Shown here piece by piece: positions 6,524 through 7,380 of a stretch of 7,380 bases of DNA; within the stretch, counting starts at the first letter, position 1; the number at the start of each line of letters is the position of its first letter. The position numbers were made by a program, and so were the translations under genes. The stretch is taken from positions 1-7,380 of the forward strand of contig CALBLM010000279.1 of the NCBI GenBank assembly GCA_937895695.1, given 5' to 3'. The DNA comes from an uncultured Megasphaera sp. (GTDB taxonomy: Bacteria > Bacillota > Negativicutes > Veillonellales > Megasphaeraceae). Below the pieces are notes generated by a model. It was given only the letters and a program-made list of their open reading frames with translations, did no database searches and had not been told where the DNA came from.

Positions 6524-7380
6524 ACGAGAAGAAAATACATAAAACGTACCAAATTTACCAACATAATCTGTAGAGGTATAGCAAGGCGTCTGGATAAAGG
6601 TGTTATATTCACTTTGCGGTACAATAATAGATACAGCGGCATGCTGTTGCAGTTGTGAAGTAAGCGAAGCAACGGTTGCACGAGGATATACATATTTTTT
6701 TTGCCAAGCAGTATCGCGGTTTTTATTATCACCTTTGTTTACAGAGCCGTCTTTGGAAATAAATATAGCTGTTTTTCCTGTATAATACGGAAAGGACGTA
6801 TAATACTGATTATAAAAATAAATGGTGCCGTTTAATTGGGGAACAGCAGGAAGTATAGCAACGGAAGATCGGTACGTATAAAAGGGAACGAGTACTTGAT
6901 AGGTCAAGATAAGGTATAACCCTATCGTGGTTAGTGTCGTAATGGCCGGAAGAGCGGTGTATGCTTTTTGCCATTGGGCGAAGAGAAGAACGGCAACAGC
7001 AATGGCCAGCAGAATCAATAGGCTCCATACACTGCCCAATTCAAATGTTTTGGGTTTCGCTACCAATGCGGCGATGAAAAAGATAAGCCAATACACGAGA
7101 GCAGGACCGGTCAGCCATAGCCATATACGACGCCGAGACTGTGCATACAGCATCAGAATCGCTTGGGTACCTAAAAACAATAACGGCATGTTGGCAATAT
7201 AGGCATACGTAGGATATTTGGTAGCCATGGCGGTATAAAACAGAATGGTACCTAAAGCCCAAACAGCCATAAATACATATTCGTCATTCCAGCTGCGCCG
7301 TTTCCATAAACCATACAGACAAGGACCGGTCCAAGGAAGCAAACTAACTGGAACGAGAATGATGTAGTAATACCAAACGT
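6521..7380 (-). CDS. GT39/ArnT-like membrane glycosyltransferase, C-terminal part (5' end beyond the window)
   Basis: The visible 285 codons are the C-terminal portion of a multi-pass glycosyltransferase of the GT39/PMT/ArnT (GT-C fold) type. The frame remains open to the right edge. The first visible residues, VWYYYIILVPVSLLPWTGP, match the YY....P..LPWT segment that precedes a membrane helix in ArnT-like enzymes. About 36 residues later comes TKYPTYAYIANMPLLFL, the equivalent of the SKLPTYILP motif of that family. Further helices follow (about residues 85-160 of this fragment), then a soluble C-terminal domain. GT-C enzymes use lipid-linked sugar donors on the outer face of the membrane; in ArnT this is undecaprenyl-phosphate-aminoarabinose transfer to lipid A. 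The acceptor here is unknown and the catalytic N-terminal loop is outside the window, so no gene symbol is given. A TTG at 7342 is not a credible start because the homologous sequence continues upstream. It is followed 11 bases later by the UDG-like gene. Confidence 0.85.
   Translation of the reverse strand, partial: VWYYYIILVPVSLLPWTGPCLYGLWKRRSWNDEYVFMAVWALGTILFYTAMATKYPTYAYIANMPLLFLGTQAILMLYAQSRRRIWLWLTGPALVYWLIFFIAALVAKPKTFELGSVWSLLILLAIAVAVLLFAQWQKAYTALPAITTLTTIGLYLILTYQVLVPFYTYRSSVAILPAVPQLNGTIYFYNQYYTSFPYYTGKTAIFISKDGSVNKGDNKNRDTAWQKKYVYPRATVASLTSQLQQHAAVSIIVPQSEYNTFIQTPCYTSTDYVGKFGTFYVFSSR

Noticed and set aside
7340..7342. TTG at 7342 as the glycosyltransferase start
   Set aside because: The frame stays open upstream to the window edge, and the residues encoded there (YYYIILVPVS) match the conserved segment before LPWT, so the gene is partial.

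Overview
All four genes in this window read on the minus strand: from right to left, a membrane glycosyltransferase fragment, a uracil-DNA-glycosylase-like protein, a complete glutamate synthase large subunit, and an EamA/DMT-type transporter. Strong AGGAGG-type ribosome binding sites, moderately low GC, AT-rich intergenic DNA with sigma-A-like promoters, and U-tract terminators suggest a Bacillota genome. An ArnT/PMT-like lipid-linked-sugar glycosyltransferase in the same neighbourhood would fit a diderm Bacillota, such as the Negativicutes, but that placement is inference and not demonstrated.

Layout. Positions 7380-6521 hold the C-terminal part of a GT39/ArnT-like glycosyltransferase that enters from beyond the right edge. 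Eleven bases later comes the UDG-superfamily protein (6509-5808). Its ribosome binding site overlaps the stop codon of the glycosyltransferase, so the two are probably co-transcribed and translationally coupled. The 177-base gap 5807-5631 holds an AT-rich inverted repeat at the UDG stop codon, a good promoter (TATAAT at 5715-5710), and a hairpin plus U-tract that lies between this promoter and gltB. GltB (5630-1074) is 1518 residues long with all expected domains: Ntn amidohydrolase with catalytic Cys24, central domain, FMN/3Fe-4S synthase domain and GXGXG C-terminal domain. It is closed by a strong intrinsic terminator (1058-1025). The 110-base gap to the next gene also carries a plausible promoter for the transporter (963-73), and a long hairpin lies at the left edge (36-3). 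No stretch of more than 300 bases lacks a gene.

Function. GltB transfers the amide nitrogen of glutamine to 2-oxoglutarate and is the central enzyme of ammonia assimilation. Its usual electron-delivering partner GltD is not adjacent on either side. The transporter has its own promoter, and nothing in the sequence ties its substrate to glutamate metabolism.

The most interesting signal is the terminator-like hairpin in the gltB leader, which looks like a transcription attenuator. I did not find an evident new defence, mobile or RNA-guided system. The window is mostly ordinary chromosomal housekeeping sequence.
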